Shown: positions 34,364 through 45,384, counted from the stretch's first letter. The stretch is DNA of 64,000 bases from DASVWZ01 sp963708575 (GCA_963708575.1 CAVPTB010000007.1:2294001-2358000); one strand, 5' to 3'. The notes: generated by a model from the letters alone, not told the origin. Numbers and translations: made by a program.

Positions 34364-36079
34364 CTAGTGAATCGTTTCGCGGGCCACTTCTTCGAGCGTG
34401 GTCATTCCCGCCGCTACCTTGATCAGCCCGCTGCGACGCAAGGTGATCATTCCTTGTTCAATTGCTTTCTTCTTCAGCTCCAGCGCGGATGCTCCCACCA
34501 ACACCAGTTCCTTGATGGCGTCATCGACTTCCATGACTTCATAAAGACCGCAGCGCCCTTTGTATCCGGTGTTGTTACAAACCCCGCACCCCTTGCCTTT
34601 TTGAATCTTTACCGTCTTAGCCTCTTCCGGACTGAATCCTTCTTCGATGAGCGTCTGCTCGGGTACTTCGACGGTTTCGGTGCATTCCTTGCAGATCCGA
34701 CGAACCAGGCGCTGAGCGCAGATCAGGTGGACTGAGGTCGCTACCAGGAACGGCTCGATGCCCATGTTCATAAGGCGCGTGATGGTTTCCGGTGCGCCGT
34801 TGGTATGCAGAGTCGACAGCACCAAGTGCCCGGTGAGAGCGGCTTTAATTGCAATTTCTGCGGTTTCGAAGTCTCGAATTTCGCCGACCAGAATGATGTT
34901 GGGATCTTGACGCAGGAAAGCGCGGAGCGCGGCCGCGAAGTTCAGGCCAATTTGCTCTTTCATCTGCACCTGGTTGACGCCCGCCAGCTGGAATTCAACC
35001 GGATCTTCTGCCGTCATGATGTTGGTGTCTGGCTGGTTCAATCGCGCGATTGACGAATACAGCGTATTGGTTTTTCCAGAACCGGTTGGCCCCGTGACCA
35101 GAACCATCCCGTAAGGCTTGAGAATGGCCTTCTCGAATTTCACCAGCGACTCTGACTCAAAACCCAGCTTGGTCATGTCGAGACGCAGGTTTTCTTTGTC
35201 CAGCAACCGGAGCACGATCTTTTCGCCCCAGAGAACAGGCAGGGTGCTGACGCGGAAGTCGAGCTGCTTCTTGCGTCCGCCAATATTCATCTTCAGCATG
35301 ATGCGGCCGTCTTGCGGCAAACGCTTTTCGCTGATGTCCAATTTCGACATGATCTTCAGACGAGACGTAATGGCGTCCTTCAACTTCAAAGGCGGAGCCA
35401 TGATGCTCTGCAAAATGCCATCAATACGGAACCGGACCCGGAACTCCTTCTCGTAGGGCTCGATATGAATGTCGCTGGCTCCTCGCTTGACTGCATCCGT
35501 CAGAATCAGGTTGACGAGCTTGACGATCGGAGCCTCGTCAGCAGCCCTCTCCAGGTCGGCAAGGCCCAGTTCGGCTTGTTCCGCCTGCAGTTCGACGTCG
35601 GCCTCGTCCATGTCCGTCATCGACTGCATTACTTGCTCAAGGTCTTCTTCCTTGGTCGTGCCGTAAGCCTTGTCAATGCCTTCGAGAATCGAGCTTTCCG
35701 AAGCCACTACCGGTTCAATGTTGAACCCGGTCATGAACTTGATATCGTCCATGGCGAAGACGTTCGTGGGGTCCACCATGGCGATGGTCAACGAGGCGCC
35801 CACGCGGCTTAGCGGCAGGATCTGATAACGTTTCGCGGTCTCGTAAGGAATCAGTTTGACGACGGAAGCGTCAATTTCGAAATAAGAAAGGTTAATGGCG
35901 GGAACGCCATACTGTCGGGAGAGGAAGTTGGTGACATCTTCGTCACTGAGGAAACCCAGTTTGACCAAGGCGGCGCCGAGACGAACGTTCGTCTCTTTCT
36001 GGGTCTTTGTCGCCTGCTCTAACTGCTCTGGTGTAATGACCTTCTCTTTGACAAGAAGATCACCCAGCCGTTGAGACAT
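34364..36079 (-). CDS. pilB: Type IV pilus assembly ATPase
   Basis: 571 residues, the extension motor. It has an N-terminal MshEN/GspE-N domain (about 1-150), Walker A VTGPTGSGKTNTLYSS, Asp box TAEDPVEFQL, Walker B NIILVGEIRDFETAEIA and a zinc-binding four-Cys module (RICKEC, then GCGVCNNTGYKGR). It is the first gene of the pil block, with GGAGATCGAGG before the ATG. Confidence 0.96.
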   Translation of the reverse strand: MSQRLGDLLVKEKVITPEQLEQATKTQKETNVRLGAALVKLGFLSDEDVTNFLSRQYGVPAINLSYFEIDASVVKLIPYETAKRYQILPLSRVGASLTIAMVDPTNVFAMDDIKFMTGFNIEPVVASESSILEGIDKAYGTTKEEDLEQVMQSMTDMDEADVELQAEQAELGLADLERAADEAPIVKLVNLILTDAVKRGASDIHIEPYEKEFRVRFRIDGILQSIMAPPLKLKDAITSRLKIMSKLDISEKRLPQDGRIMLKMNIGGRKKQLDFRVSTLPVLWGEKIVLRLLDKENLRLDMTKLGFESESLVKFEKAILKPYGMVLVTGPTGSGKTNTLYSSIARLNQPDTNIMTAEDPVEFQLAGVNQVQMKEQIGLNFAAALRAFLRQDPNIILVGEIRDFETAEIAIKAALTGHLVLSTLHTNGAPETITRLMNMGIEPFLVATSVHLICAQRLVRRICKECTETVEVPEQTLIEEGFSPEEAKTVKIQKGKGCGVCNNTGYKGRCGLYEVMEVDDAIKELVLVGASALELKKKAIEQGMITLRRSGLIKVAAGMTTLEEVARETIH

Positions 36080-36492
36080 ACCTCGATCTCCTATTTGATC
36101 GACAGAGAAACACCGCTGCCTTGAGTTGACACAACGCGGAATCGCGGCAATACGTTAGGGGGAATGCCACTTTTGCGCGTTGACATAAATTGTCACCGCA
36201 GACGCGTTACTTCACCAGTAACTTTGGTGTTGGGCCTGGGTAACAAGGCATACTGCCGGACCCCGCGAATGACCTGTTTTATTCAGCAAATCCGCCGAAA
36301 ACACCGGTCGCCGGCAGTGCTGGGCCGATAAGCTTAGGTATTACGGAAGTTTTCGTCCGGTTCCAATCGGCGCCGAATAGGGTGCCGGCCCGCCTCGATC
36401 GCGCCTAACCTGTTGTCGGAAAACGCACTCGACCGGTTACTGCTTTTGAATGCGCGCTTATAATCTGGATATTGACGCTGCCGCCATAGTCT
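36080..36492. other. Divergent promoter region between pilB and the NtrY-like gene
   Basis: About 410 nt that must drive both directions. I see no sigma54-type GG-N10-GC element with convincing flanks. The short dyad TGACA-N5-TGTCA at 36181-36195 could be an operator. No protein or RNA gene is evident. Confidence 0.4.
36181..36195. promoter_or_regulatory. Dyad TGACA-N5-TGTCA, possible operator
   Basis: Perfect 5-bp inverted repeat with AT-rich spacer, about 100 nt upstream of pilB. It is short enough to be chance. Confidence 0.2.
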
Positions 36493-38755
36493 TTGGCCGG
36501 CGAGATCAACAGATTCGTGTCGATTACCGATCCAACCCGTTCCGGCCCTACAGCTTCCAGTAGGAAGAAGATCCTCATTCCTGTCGCGTTCGGCCTGGCT
36601 CTGCTGTTTGGAATTCTGCTGGCGCTAACTTCGTTTGATCTACCCTTTAAGCCACATACCAACCAGCAACTGCTGCTATTCGCATCTTTGTCAGTGCTGA
36701 TTTTTGTTTTGTTCGTGGCCCTGACCTTTGTTCTCGCGCGCAATTTGCTCAAGCTCTTCGCTGAACGCAGACTCGGGGTGCTGGGCTCGAAGTTTCGCAC
36801 TCGGCTGGTGGTCGCCAGCCTGCTCCTTTCATTTCTTCCGGTAATCGGGATGTTTTTCTTTGCTTACGTCTTGATGAACCGTTCAATCGACAAATGGTTC
36901 TCGAGTCCGGTGGAAGAAGTGCGTCACGACACCGCGATCATGACATCGCTCCTCGAGCAATATGCTGCGCAGAATGCGCGCGCTGAAGCCACCTCCATCG
37001 CAAAATCGCCCGAGATCGAACGAGCTTTTGCCACCGGTGACTTCTCGACTGCAAATAGTGAGCTTCGCCGTCATGAAACCACTCTGCAAGGAGGGTTCGC
37101 TGCCGCCGTCGCCAACGACGAACTCGAAGCCGGCTTTGGAATACCAGCACCTTGGCTAATGCTGAAGATTAAGCTTCCTCCTTCCTATCTGAAATCCGAA
37201 GATGCGATCCGGTTTACCTGGGACAAGACCGACTACATCCTTGGCGCTGCTCCCGTGGGGGATGCTGGGGCGATTCTGGTCGCGATGCCACTGCCCAGCA
37301 AATTCTCTGAGACCGTCGCCCAGGTAGAAGCGCGGCAGGAACGATATCTGGAATTGGCCCGGGACCGCCGCCTGGTACGTCGCACGTACATGGAAGCGCT
37401 TCTACTCTTGACCGTGGTGGTGTTGTTCGCGGCCACGTGGTTTGCATTGTTCCTATCAAAGCTGGTTACTCGCCCCGTGGTCGCCCTGGCTGAGGCTATG
37501 CAGGAAATATCCAAAGGTCGGCTCGACTACCGCGTGGAAGTTCGGGCGGCTGACGAAATCGGCGATCTGGTGCAGTCGTTCAATCGCATGGCCGAAGACT
37601 TGGAATCCAGCCGCCGCCAGATCGAAGCCTCCAGCCTCGAGTTGTCTGCCGCGAATGTCGCTTTGGAACAGCGCCGCCGCCACATCGAAACAATTCTCGA
37701 AAGCATCCCCAATGGCGTGCTCTCGCTCAACGCGGAACGGCGAGTAACCCATGTCAATCACGCCCTGCTGCGTCTGTTTCATCCGGGAGAAAATGGCTCT
37801 AGCACTCCGGACATCTTAATTGGCGCCTCTTTATTAGATGTGTTCTCGCCAGAATTTCTGGAAGATTTGGAACCGTTGCTGCGCCGTACCGATCGCATGG
37901 GTACCACTACAACTCCGATGGAGATGACAGTTCAGCGCGCCACAGTAAGCGTCGCGGTCACCGTAGCTTTGCTTCAACACGGCGGGCAGCGCCTCGGCTA
38001 TGTTCTGGTGTTCGAGGACTTGTCCGAACTGTTGAAGGCGCAGAAACAAGCCGCGTGGCGAGAGGTGGCCCGCCGGGTAGCCCACGAAATCAAGAACCCG
38101 CTCACTCCGATCGCGTTATCAGCGGAACGAATCCGGCGCCACCTGCAGCGCGGCACCCCAGACAGCAATTCGCTGGGTGTTCTGCAGAACTGTGCCGACA
38201 CCATTAGTAGCGCGGTTGAAACCGTACGTAGTCTGGTCGACGAGTTCTCAACTCTAGCGCGCTTTCCCGCTGCGCGCCCCCTTCCCACGAACATCAACGC
38301 CATCGTTGAGAGCACCCTCTCGATGTTCAACGGGCGGTTGGAGAACATCAGCGTCCGCACGCAATTGGCTCCCGAACTGCCGGATGTCCTAGCCGATTCC
38401 GAGGCCATCAAACGCGCCCTCGCCAATCTGGTGGATAACGCGGCCGAAGCCATGCAGGGCGCCATATTTCGCGAGATTCAAATTGCCACCACGCTTATGC
38501 CCAGCCGCGACGCGGTGGAAATCGTTGTCTCTGATACCGGACACGGTGTGACCCGCGAGATCAAGGAGCGTTTGTTTCTCCCCTACTTTTCGACGAAGAA
38601 ACGCGGGACTGGCCTCGGACTGGCAATCGTCAGCCGTATCGTAGAAGATCATCATGGGTCGATTCGAGTAGAGGAGAATCGTCCAGTCGGTGCCCGGTTT
38701 GTAATCGAACTACCTACCGTACCTGAGGTGGTTCGAACTGCACCTGTCAACCAAC

Positions 38756-38763
<8 letters not shown>
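36493..38763 (+). CDS. NtrY-like membrane sensor histidine kinase
   Basis: 756 residues. Three N-terminal helices (ILIPVAFGLALLFGILLAL, LLLFASLSVLIFVLFVALTF, LVVASLLLSFLPVIGMFFFA) and a periplasmic domain precede a fourth helix (LLLLTVVVLFAATWFALFL). A HAMP linker, a PAS domain (IETILESIPNGVLSLNAERR), HisKA (REVARRVAHEIKNPLTPIALSAERIRRH) and HATPase_c (LVDNAAEAM, GTGLGLAIVSRI) follow. This is the NtrY layout. The start is TTG 36493, or GTG 36517 eight codons later; neither is strongly marked. It overlaps the response regulator gene by 8 nt. The signal sensed is not evident. Confidence 0.9.
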
Positions 38764-40111
<1,348 letters not shown>

Positions 40112-40119
40112 GCCGCGCG

Positions 40120-40569
40120 TTACCGCTTGATCATGTGTATTTCGGTCCCACCCTTGTGGAACCGGACGTGATCCATAAGCTGGTTGATGAGGTAAACCCC
40201 GCGACCGTGATTCGATAACAAATTGTCTCCGACGACCGGGCTTGGAATGGTCGCGGGATCGAAACCGGTTCCGGGATCACGCACAATGATCAGCATGGTG
40301 CGCTTTTCGTCGCACGCGACGTCGCATTCCACCACTTTAGTAGGGTCGCACTTTGCCCCGTGGACAACCGCATTCGATAGCGCTTCGGTCAGCGCCAATT
40401 CGATCGCATCTTCCCTGCCGGCAGCACAATCCGCGTCGCGGATGGCCTTCATCACGTCCTGTACAACGTCATCGACCGCCTTCTGGTCGGCGTTGAGCGT
40501 GATTCGAAGCTTGAACAGCAGCTTTTCCGCTTCGAAATCGAGATATTGCTGTGGGTCTTCCGCCATCAT
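40120..40569 (-). CDS. RsbW-like serine kinase / anti-sigma factor
   Basis: About 149 residues of a single HATPase_c domain in the anti-sigma-factor family: AIELALTEALSNAVVHGAK (N box), IVRDPGTGFDPATIP (G1) and NHGRGVYLINQLMDHVRF (G2). Such proteins bind a sigma factor or phosphorylate an anti-anti-sigma STAS protein; neither partner is next to it. ATG at 40569 gives a typical length. A TTG at 40621-40623 directly after the era stop would add 18 residues and couple translation. It is probably the last gene of the phoH-era operon. Confidence 0.82.
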   Translation of the reverse strand: MMAEDPQQYLDFEAEKLLFKLRITLNADQKAVDDVVQDVMKAIRDADCAAGREDAIELALTEALSNAVVHGAKCDPTKVVECDVACDEKRTMLIIVRDPGTGFDPATIPSPVVGDNLLSNHGRGVYLINQLMDHVRFHKGGTEIHMIKR

Positions 40570-40623
40570 GCGATAGGGATTCGTTCGCGTTTCGATTCTA
40601 CAAAGTGCGCGCTGATCAGGCAA

Positions 40624-41583
40624 TCACTGATTACTGTGATCAGACTCCGGTCTGGCTGGCCCGGTTAACCGATCGAGTTGCTGACGCCAGTCCAACTCCT
40701 CGATAAAGCCTCGCGATTCCCGCCAGTTCGGATTCACCTTCACAAACAATTCCAGAAATACCTTGGTTCCCACCATCTTCTCGATCTGCAAGCGGGCCGC
40801 CGTGCCAACCTTTTTCAGCATTTGCCCTTGCTTACCGATCAGTATCCGCTTCTGTCCTTCACGCTCGCAATAAATCGTGGCCGCGATGCGGGTAAGTTTC
40901 GGCTTTTCCTCGAATTGCTCAACAATAACAGTCGTGGCGTAAGGCAGTTCTTCCTTCGTGTCCAGCAGGATCTGCTCGCGGATGACCTCGCCCACCATGA
41001 AACGCATGGGTTGATCGGTAATCTGGTCATCCGGAAAGTAGCGTGGTCCCTGCGGCAGAATTCGCACTACCGCATCCAGAAGAACGTCCAAACCCTGGCG
41101 CTTGCGGGCTGAGACCGGTATAACTTCTTTGAAATCGTAGAGCGTCCGATACCGGTCGATCATCGGCAGCAGCTTGTCTTTTTGCGGCATGAGGTCGATC
41201 TTGTTCAGTAGCAGGAAAGCCGGAGTGCCAGCTTTCTTGGCGATCTGCACCGCAAACTCGTCCTTCTGATCCAGTTTTCGCGTCACGTCCGTGACCAGCA
41301 ACAGCAGATCGCAACCTTCAACCGCTTCGCGAACCTCGACCATCATTTTCCGTCCCAGGGAACTGTCTGGTTTGTGAACGCCGGGCGTATCGATCAGCAC
41401 GATCTGGCCAGCGCTTCTTCCCTTCTGCTTAGTGACCTGCACAATCCCCAGAATGCGATTGCGCGTGGTTTGAGGCTTGGGGCTGACGATCGCAACTTTC
41501 TCTCCGACCAATGCATTGAGCAACGTGGATTTCCCCACGTTTGGCCGGCCGAGAATGCAGACGAATCCGGAATGAAATGCCAT
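40624..41583 (-). CDS. era: GTPase Era, ribosome assembly
   Basis: 319 residues. The G domain shows GRPNVGKSTLLNALVG (G1), PQTTRN (G2), LIDTPGVH (G3), LLNKIDLM (G4) and PVSARK (G5). The C-terminal KH domain shows IYCEREGQKRILIGKQGQMLKKVG. It binds the 3' end of 16S rRNA in 30S maturation. I start at ATG 41583 (MAFHSGFVCILG), since the longer frame adds 16 unconserved residues. The phoH-ybeY-corC-era order is conserved in many bacteria and supports the call. Confidence 0.96.
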   Translation of the reverse strand: MAFHSGFVCILGRPNVGKSTLLNALVGEKVAIVSPKPQTTRNRILGIVQVTKQKGRSAGQIVLIDTPGVHKPDSSLGRKMMVEVREAVEGCDLLLLVTDVTRKLDQKDEFAVQIAKKAGTPAFLLLNKIDLMPQKDKLLPMIDRYRTLYDFKEVIPVSARKRQGLDVLLDAVVRILPQGPRYFPDDQITDQPMRFMVGEVIREQILLDTKEELPYATTVIVEQFEEKPKLTRIAATIYCEREGQKRILIGKQGQMLKKVGTAARLQIEKMVGTKVFLELFVKVNPNWRESRGFIEELDWRQQLDRLTGPARPESDHSNQ

Positions 41584-41641
41584 TGAATTGAGTGGGAATC
41601 CAATCCCGCACGATGGCTGGGCGGACGACACTACTACCAGA

Positions 41642-43423
41642 CTACATCAGTTTCAGCTGCTTGGGCTGGGCTACTGAGACTCGAACCCGCTCCACCCTGC
41701 GTTCCGTCGACGCGAGCACCTCAAACCGCAAACCGTCCTCTTCCACGACTTCACCCTTTTGCGGAATTCGTCCCGCCATTTCGCTCACCAATCCGGCAAT
41801 GGTGGCGGATTCTTTGCCATCGAGCCGCACTCCCAGCAGTTCGTCCAGACGGTCCACGTCCATATTGCCGGGGACAATATAAGAGTGATCGCTTTCCCTC
41901 ACGATGTCCGACTTATCATGCTCATCGCCGATCTCTCCGACAATCTCTTCCACCAGATCTTCGATCGTTACCAGGCCCGCCACTCCGCCATACTCGTCAA
42001 CCACGATCGCCATGCGGATGTTGTTTCTCTGCATCTCTCGCAGCAGGTCACTTCCCAACTTGCTTTCCGGAACGAAGTAGACGTCCTTCCGCATCAGCGT
42101 GTCCACCGTTCGCGACGCGGCTTCCGTATCCGGCACCTGCAATACATCCTGCGCGTGCACGATACCTTTAATGTTGTGAATTGTTCCTTCGAATACGGGC
42201 ACCCGGGAAAACGGCTTCTGTCGCAGCAGTTCGACGAACTGCTCGACTGTCGTGTTAGTGGGAACGGCCACGATCTCCGGGCGGGGCTTCATCGCCTCGC
42301 GCACCGTCTTCTCCCCAAATTCCACCACCGACTGGATCAGATCCCGGTTGCTCTCATCCAGAATGCCTTCCTCCTGTCCCGCCTCGATCAGGGCATCCAC
42401 CGCTTCTGACTGGCTCTCGGGATGCTGATCGGAATGCTCCCGCGTTAACGCAGTGACGGATTGCAGAAAGCCCAGCACTAGCGTCACCGGGAGTACCAAA
42501 TAGATGAGGATGCGTAGCAACGGCACGAACCGATTCAACCATTCACCTTTGGTTCGGGAGAAGAACACGAATGGCAGAAAACGATTGAAGACAATGATGA
42601 TCAGGATCAGGCTCAGTGTGGCTTGCAGTATTTCGTAGATGCTCCAGGCGCGGTCGCGAAACACCGTAAACCCAACCATCATGGCGATGGCCGCCGTTGT
42701 CAGCTGGGTCAGAACCGCCATCGACAACGCGGCCCGCATCCGGCTGACTCTCAGCCGCGGTTCCACCTGCTTTTCAAACGCGTTGATGTTGTCCTGGAAT
42801 TCACGCGAGAGAAATTTGCCAATCTCCGAGTACAGACGGTCCACATACGAGACCAGCGTCAGCAGCACCAGCAAGAGCAGCAGCGCGACTGCAATGGCAA
42901 AGTTCATCTGACTTTTTGTCCCGGTTTTCCTTGCGCCCTTCGCGAACCCGTACCGTTCTTTGCAATTAGAGAATTCTTGCTGTCTATCCGTGGAAACCGA
43001 ATTCCGCTCAATCAACCCAACCGGAAGTCCCAGGCGTTTACGGAGTTTCTGCTCCAGCCTCGCCATTTCGCCATTGTCCTGCTCGTGGTCGTGTCCCGCC
43101 AGATGCAGCAGTCCGTGCAAAATCAGAATTTTGACTTCCTCGGCCGCCCCGTGACCCAACTGGCGGGCGTTTTGAGCTGCGATCGTAACCGAGATCGCCA
43201 CGTCGCCAACCAACCCCTCGGCAGTCGCGATTGCAGGGAACGATAGCACATCGGTTGGCTTATCTTTCTTCCGGAAGCGGGAGTTCAGAGCGCGAAGTTC
43301 GGGATTCGTCGTCAACAGGACGTTGACTTCCCCACGCAGTCCCACAGCCCGCTGCGCCCGAGCCACGTACCCTGATAGAGCGCGCTCGGTCAGGTCAGGA
43401 ACCGGTTTTCGAAAAATCACCAT
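41642..43423 (-). CDS. ybeY-corC: YbeY endoribonuclease fused in frame to CorC/HlyC-type CBS protein
   Basis: One uninterrupted 593-residue frame. Residues 1-135 are YbeY, a metal-dependent RNase in rRNA maturation: LNSRFRKKDKPTDVLSFP, GDVAIS and the zinc site HGLLHLAGHDHE (His103, 107, 113). Residues about 173-330 form membrane helices. The rest is a CNNM/CorC module with two CBS domains (VPTNTTVEQFVELLRQ to VTIEDLVEEIVGEIGDE) and a C-terminal transporter-associated domain. The two halves are separate adjacent genes in most bacteria. The linker 138-172 is polar and looks like translated spacer. An ATG at 42907 (MNFAIAVALL) could start CorC separately, but it lacks a clear ribosome site. Confidence 0.88.
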   Translation of the reverse strand: MVIFRKPVPDLTERALSGYVARAQRAVGLRGEVNVLLTTNPELRALNSRFRKKDKPTDVLSFPAIATAEGLVGDVAISVTIAAQNARQLGHGAAEEVKILILHGLLHLAGHDHEQDNGEMARLEQKLRKRLGLPVGLIERNSVSTDRQQEFSNCKERYGFAKGARKTGTKSQMNFAIAVALLLLLVLLTLVSYVDRLYSEIGKFLSREFQDNINAFEKQVEPRLRVSRMRAALSMAVLTQLTTAAIAMMVGFTVFRDRAWSIYEILQATLSLILIIIVFNRFLPFVFFSRTKGEWLNRFVPLLRILIYLVLPVTLVLGFLQSVTALTREHSDQHPESQSEAVDALIEAGQEEGILDESNRDLIQSVVEFGEKTVREAMKPRPEIVAVPTNTTVEQFVELLRQKPFSRVPVFEGTIHNIKGIVHAQDVLQVPDTEAASRTVDTLMRKDVYFVPESKLGSDLLREMQRNNIRMAIVVDEYGGVAGLVTIEDLVEEIVGEIGDEHDKSDIVRESDHSYIVPGNMDVDRLDELLGVRLDGKESATIAGLVSEMAGRIPQKGEVVEEDGLRFEVLASTERRVERVRVSVAQPKQLKLM

Positions 43424-43440
43424 CTTTAGGTAGCGGCGTG

Positions 43441-43481
43441 TCCAAATACAAACAGGAGGGCCTTTTGGAAGACCCTCCTGT
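43441..43481 (-). terminator. Intrinsic terminator/attenuator between phoH and ybeY
   Basis: Arms ACAGGAGGG (43452-43460) and CCCTCCTGT (43473-43481) pair perfectly. On the minus strand a TTTGTATTT tract follows. It lies within the 72-nt gap between phoH and ybeY, so read-through would be needed for one operon. Confidence 0.75.
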
Positions 43482-43495
43482 CAATTGTCTACTCT

Positions 43496-44563
43496 TTATT
43501 CTTTGGCCCGCAATCCCTCGGTAGATTCTGCCGGCCGATCGAAGCCCGAGATATCCCGCTCCGGCGTTCTGGTCGCGGCCCCGTTTCTGGTGTCCAATAG
43601 AGTCAATTGCTGATCGCTGGTCCTGTTTTTGTGCTCGTCGTACGCACGAATAATCCGTTGCACCAGGTGATGCCGCACCACGTCGCCTTCGTCGAAATAA
43701 ACAAAATTCAGGCCTTCCACGTTCTTCAGAATGTCGACCGCCTCCAGCAACCCGCTGCGGCGCGCATTCGGCAAATCGATCTGCGTCACGTCGCCGGTGA
43801 TCACCGCCTTCGAGTTGAATCCCAGACGCGTGACAAACATCTTCATCTGCTCCGAGGTCGTGTTCTGCGCCTCGTCCAGAATCACGAATGAGTCATTCAA
43901 TGTTCGCCCGCGCATAAACGCTATCGGCGCGATCTCAATGACGTTCTTCTCCAGATACCGATCCACCTTCTCCGGATCCAGCATGTCATAAAGCGCGTCA
44001 TAGAGCGGCCGGAGATAGGGATCAATCTTGTCCTGCAACGTGCCCGGCAGAAATCCCAGCCGCTCCCCAGCCTCCACCGCAGGCCGCGCCAGGATGATGC
44101 GGTTCACCCGCTTGGCGAGCAGAGCAGTGATCGCCATGGCGACCGCGAGATAGGTCTTGCCCGTTCCCGCCGGACCGATACCGAAAACCATGTCGTGGTG
44201 ATCGATGGCATCCAGGTAGCGCCGCTGGTTCAGACTCTTGGGCTGCACCATGCGCCGTCCGAACGAACGCTGCTTCCCCGCCTCCGCCAGCCCCCTCAAC
44301 GTGGTCTTAGGATCGGCCACCATCACCCGCAACATGCTGTTCAGGTCGCCGTTGTTAAAGCTGTATCCGGAACGTTGCAGATGGTCGTAGTCGGCGAAAA
44401 CCTGCTGGGCGCGGGCCACATCGCCGGCTTCACCCTCCAGTTCAATCGCGTCTGACCGCAAATCAATGTTGATATTCAGGCCGTCTTCGAGGACATGCAG
44501 GTTTTCGTCCCGCGTGCCAAATAACGCTTCAATGCGAGGTGTGATCTCGATGCTTTTCTTCAT
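43496..44563 (-). CDS. phoH: PhoH-like ATPase
   Basis: 355 residues. An N-terminal KH-like segment (INIDLRSDAIELEGEAGDVARAQ) is followed by a P-loop NTPase: Walker A FGIGPAGTGKTYLAVAMA, ARPAVEAGERLGFLPG, Walker B FVILDEAQNTTSEQMKMF and TGDVTQIDLP. PhoH2-like proteins next to ybeY/era are thought to act on RNA. It is the first gene of the cluster. A perfect 7-bp hairpin (44589-44605, ACCGGTC-TCT-GACCGGT) sits about 26 nt upstream of its ATG in the leader. Confidence 0.93.
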   Translation of the reverse strand: MKKSIEITPRIEALFGTRDENLHVLEDGLNINIDLRSDAIELEGEAGDVARAQQVFADYDHLQRSGYSFNNGDLNSMLRVMVADPKTTLRGLAEAGKQRSFGRRMVQPKSLNQRRYLDAIDHHDMVFGIGPAGTGKTYLAVAMAITALLAKRVNRIILARPAVEAGERLGFLPGTLQDKIDPYLRPLYDALYDMLDPEKVDRYLEKNVIEIAPIAFMRGRTLNDSFVILDEAQNTTSEQMKMFVTRLGFNSKAVITGDVTQIDLPNARRSGLLEAVDILKNVEGLNFVYFDEGDVVRHHLVQRIIRAYDEHKNRTSDQQLTLLDTRNGAATRTPERDISGFDRPAESTEGLRAKE

Positions 44564-44820
44564 TCAGCTTTGGCATTCACCTTCAGGAACCGGTCTCTGA
44601 CCGGTCCAACTGGCTTTGCAACCAGCAACCATCCCGTCGCGCCTGAGCTTGGATGCGCCCGGTTCGACAGACACACTCCCTCGAAGTGGCAAAAAATGAG
44701 CTTGGTGTTGGTGGAGATGGAATCCGCGCGATGCTCGCACCCGGAGGCAAGCACAACCATTGCAAATAGCCTACTGCGCCTCCGTGAGGTGAGTCAAATA
44801 GGGCGGGATTTGAATGGTGG

Positions 44821-44857
44821 CCCAGGTTCGCGTCCGTTTCTTGGACGCTAACCTGGG
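44821..44857. repeat. Hairpin, possible REP-type element
   Basis: 15-nt arms, 44821-44835 and 44843-44857 (CCCAGGTTCGCGTCC with GGACGCTAACCTGGG), pair at 14 of 15 positions around a 7-nt loop. It neighbours the transposase remnant. Confidence 0.5.
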
Positions 44858-44907
44858 TTCGACACGACTTTTCGCTTCCGGACTTCTTTTGCCGAATTGC
44901 ACCCCAG

Positions 44908-44946
44908 CCGGGTGCCCCATTTCTCGCGCTCTTTGCGAGAAGTGGG
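44908..44946. repeat. REP-like hairpin left of the RAYT remnant
   Basis: Contains GGGTGCCCCA and the stem CCCATTTCTCGC (44916-44927) / GCGAGAAGTGGG (44935-44946). The core GGGxGCCCCA recurs in inverted orientation on the other side of the remnant (45275-45290), as expected of REP pairs flanking a RAYT gene. Confidence 0.55.
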
Positions 44947-45024
44947 ATTTTCGCTTACACCGCTCTTAGGGTTATGGGGACTACCACTTCATCACCTCAG
45001 CTACGATCAACGCCGACCGCTGCT

Positions 45025-45238
45025 GGCTTCCGCCGATTCTACGATTTCAATGTGTGGAGCGAAGAAGCGCGTGGAAAAGCTGCGCTACATGCATCGTAAT
45101 CCGGCGCAGCGTCGTGTAGTTCCGGAGCCCGAACAGTGGTTGTGGAACAGCTTTCGCCATTACGCCTATGGCGAACCCGGTCCGGTTCTGGTTAACGAAA
45201 CCCGAAAAGCGAAGCTTCGTATCCGCAAAATCTCCTGA
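45025..45238 (+). pseudogene. RAYT (REP-associated tyrosine transposase) C-terminal remnant
   Basis: Two adjacent frames together spell the conserved C terminus of an IS200-like Y1 transposase. FRRFYDFNVWSE (from 45028) is followed after a shift at about 45062 by KKRVEKLRYMHRNPAQRRV and PEQWLWNSFRHYAYGEPGPV. The catalytic HUH motif and Tyr lie in the missing 5' part, so the gene is both truncated and frameshifted and cannot be active. The flanking hairpins suggest it once mobilised the local REP sequences. Confidence 0.75.
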
Positions 45239-45250
45239 TCAATCGGCGTG

Positions 45251-45290
45251 GCGGCCCACCCCTGAAACCGCCATGGGTGGGGCATCCCGT
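45251..45290. repeat. REP-like hairpin right of the RAYT remnant
   Basis: CCCACCC (45255-45261) pairs with GGGTGGG (45275-45281). The segment GGGTGGGGCATCCC is close to the reverse complement of the left element's GGGTGCCCCA core. Confidence 0.5.
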
Positions 45291-45384
45291 GTTCGTTTAC
45301 AGTACGACTGGGCCAGGCCCAAACCTTTCACGTTGACGAATTCGGGGCCTCGGAAGACACTGATGGACTCAGGTCGGATTGACT

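Larger units (their letters stand above)
44564..45024. other. Non-coding stretch with hairpins upstream of phoH
   Basis: About 460 nt without a convincing gene. It holds the phoH leader hairpin (44589-44605) and two REP-like hairpins (listed separately). Short frames on both strands here lack any recognisable content. Confidence 0.45.

Noticed and set aside
36080..36200. Sigma54 promoter upstream of pilB
   Set aside because: No GG-N10-GC element with matching flanks was found on the minus strand; the GCAA and TGCC words present are wrongly spaced.
44560..44760. 66-codon minus-strand frame beginning with a lipobox-like LASGC
   Set aside because: The putative signal is only about six residues long and not hydrophobic enough, no ribosome site is seen, and it overlaps the phoH start.
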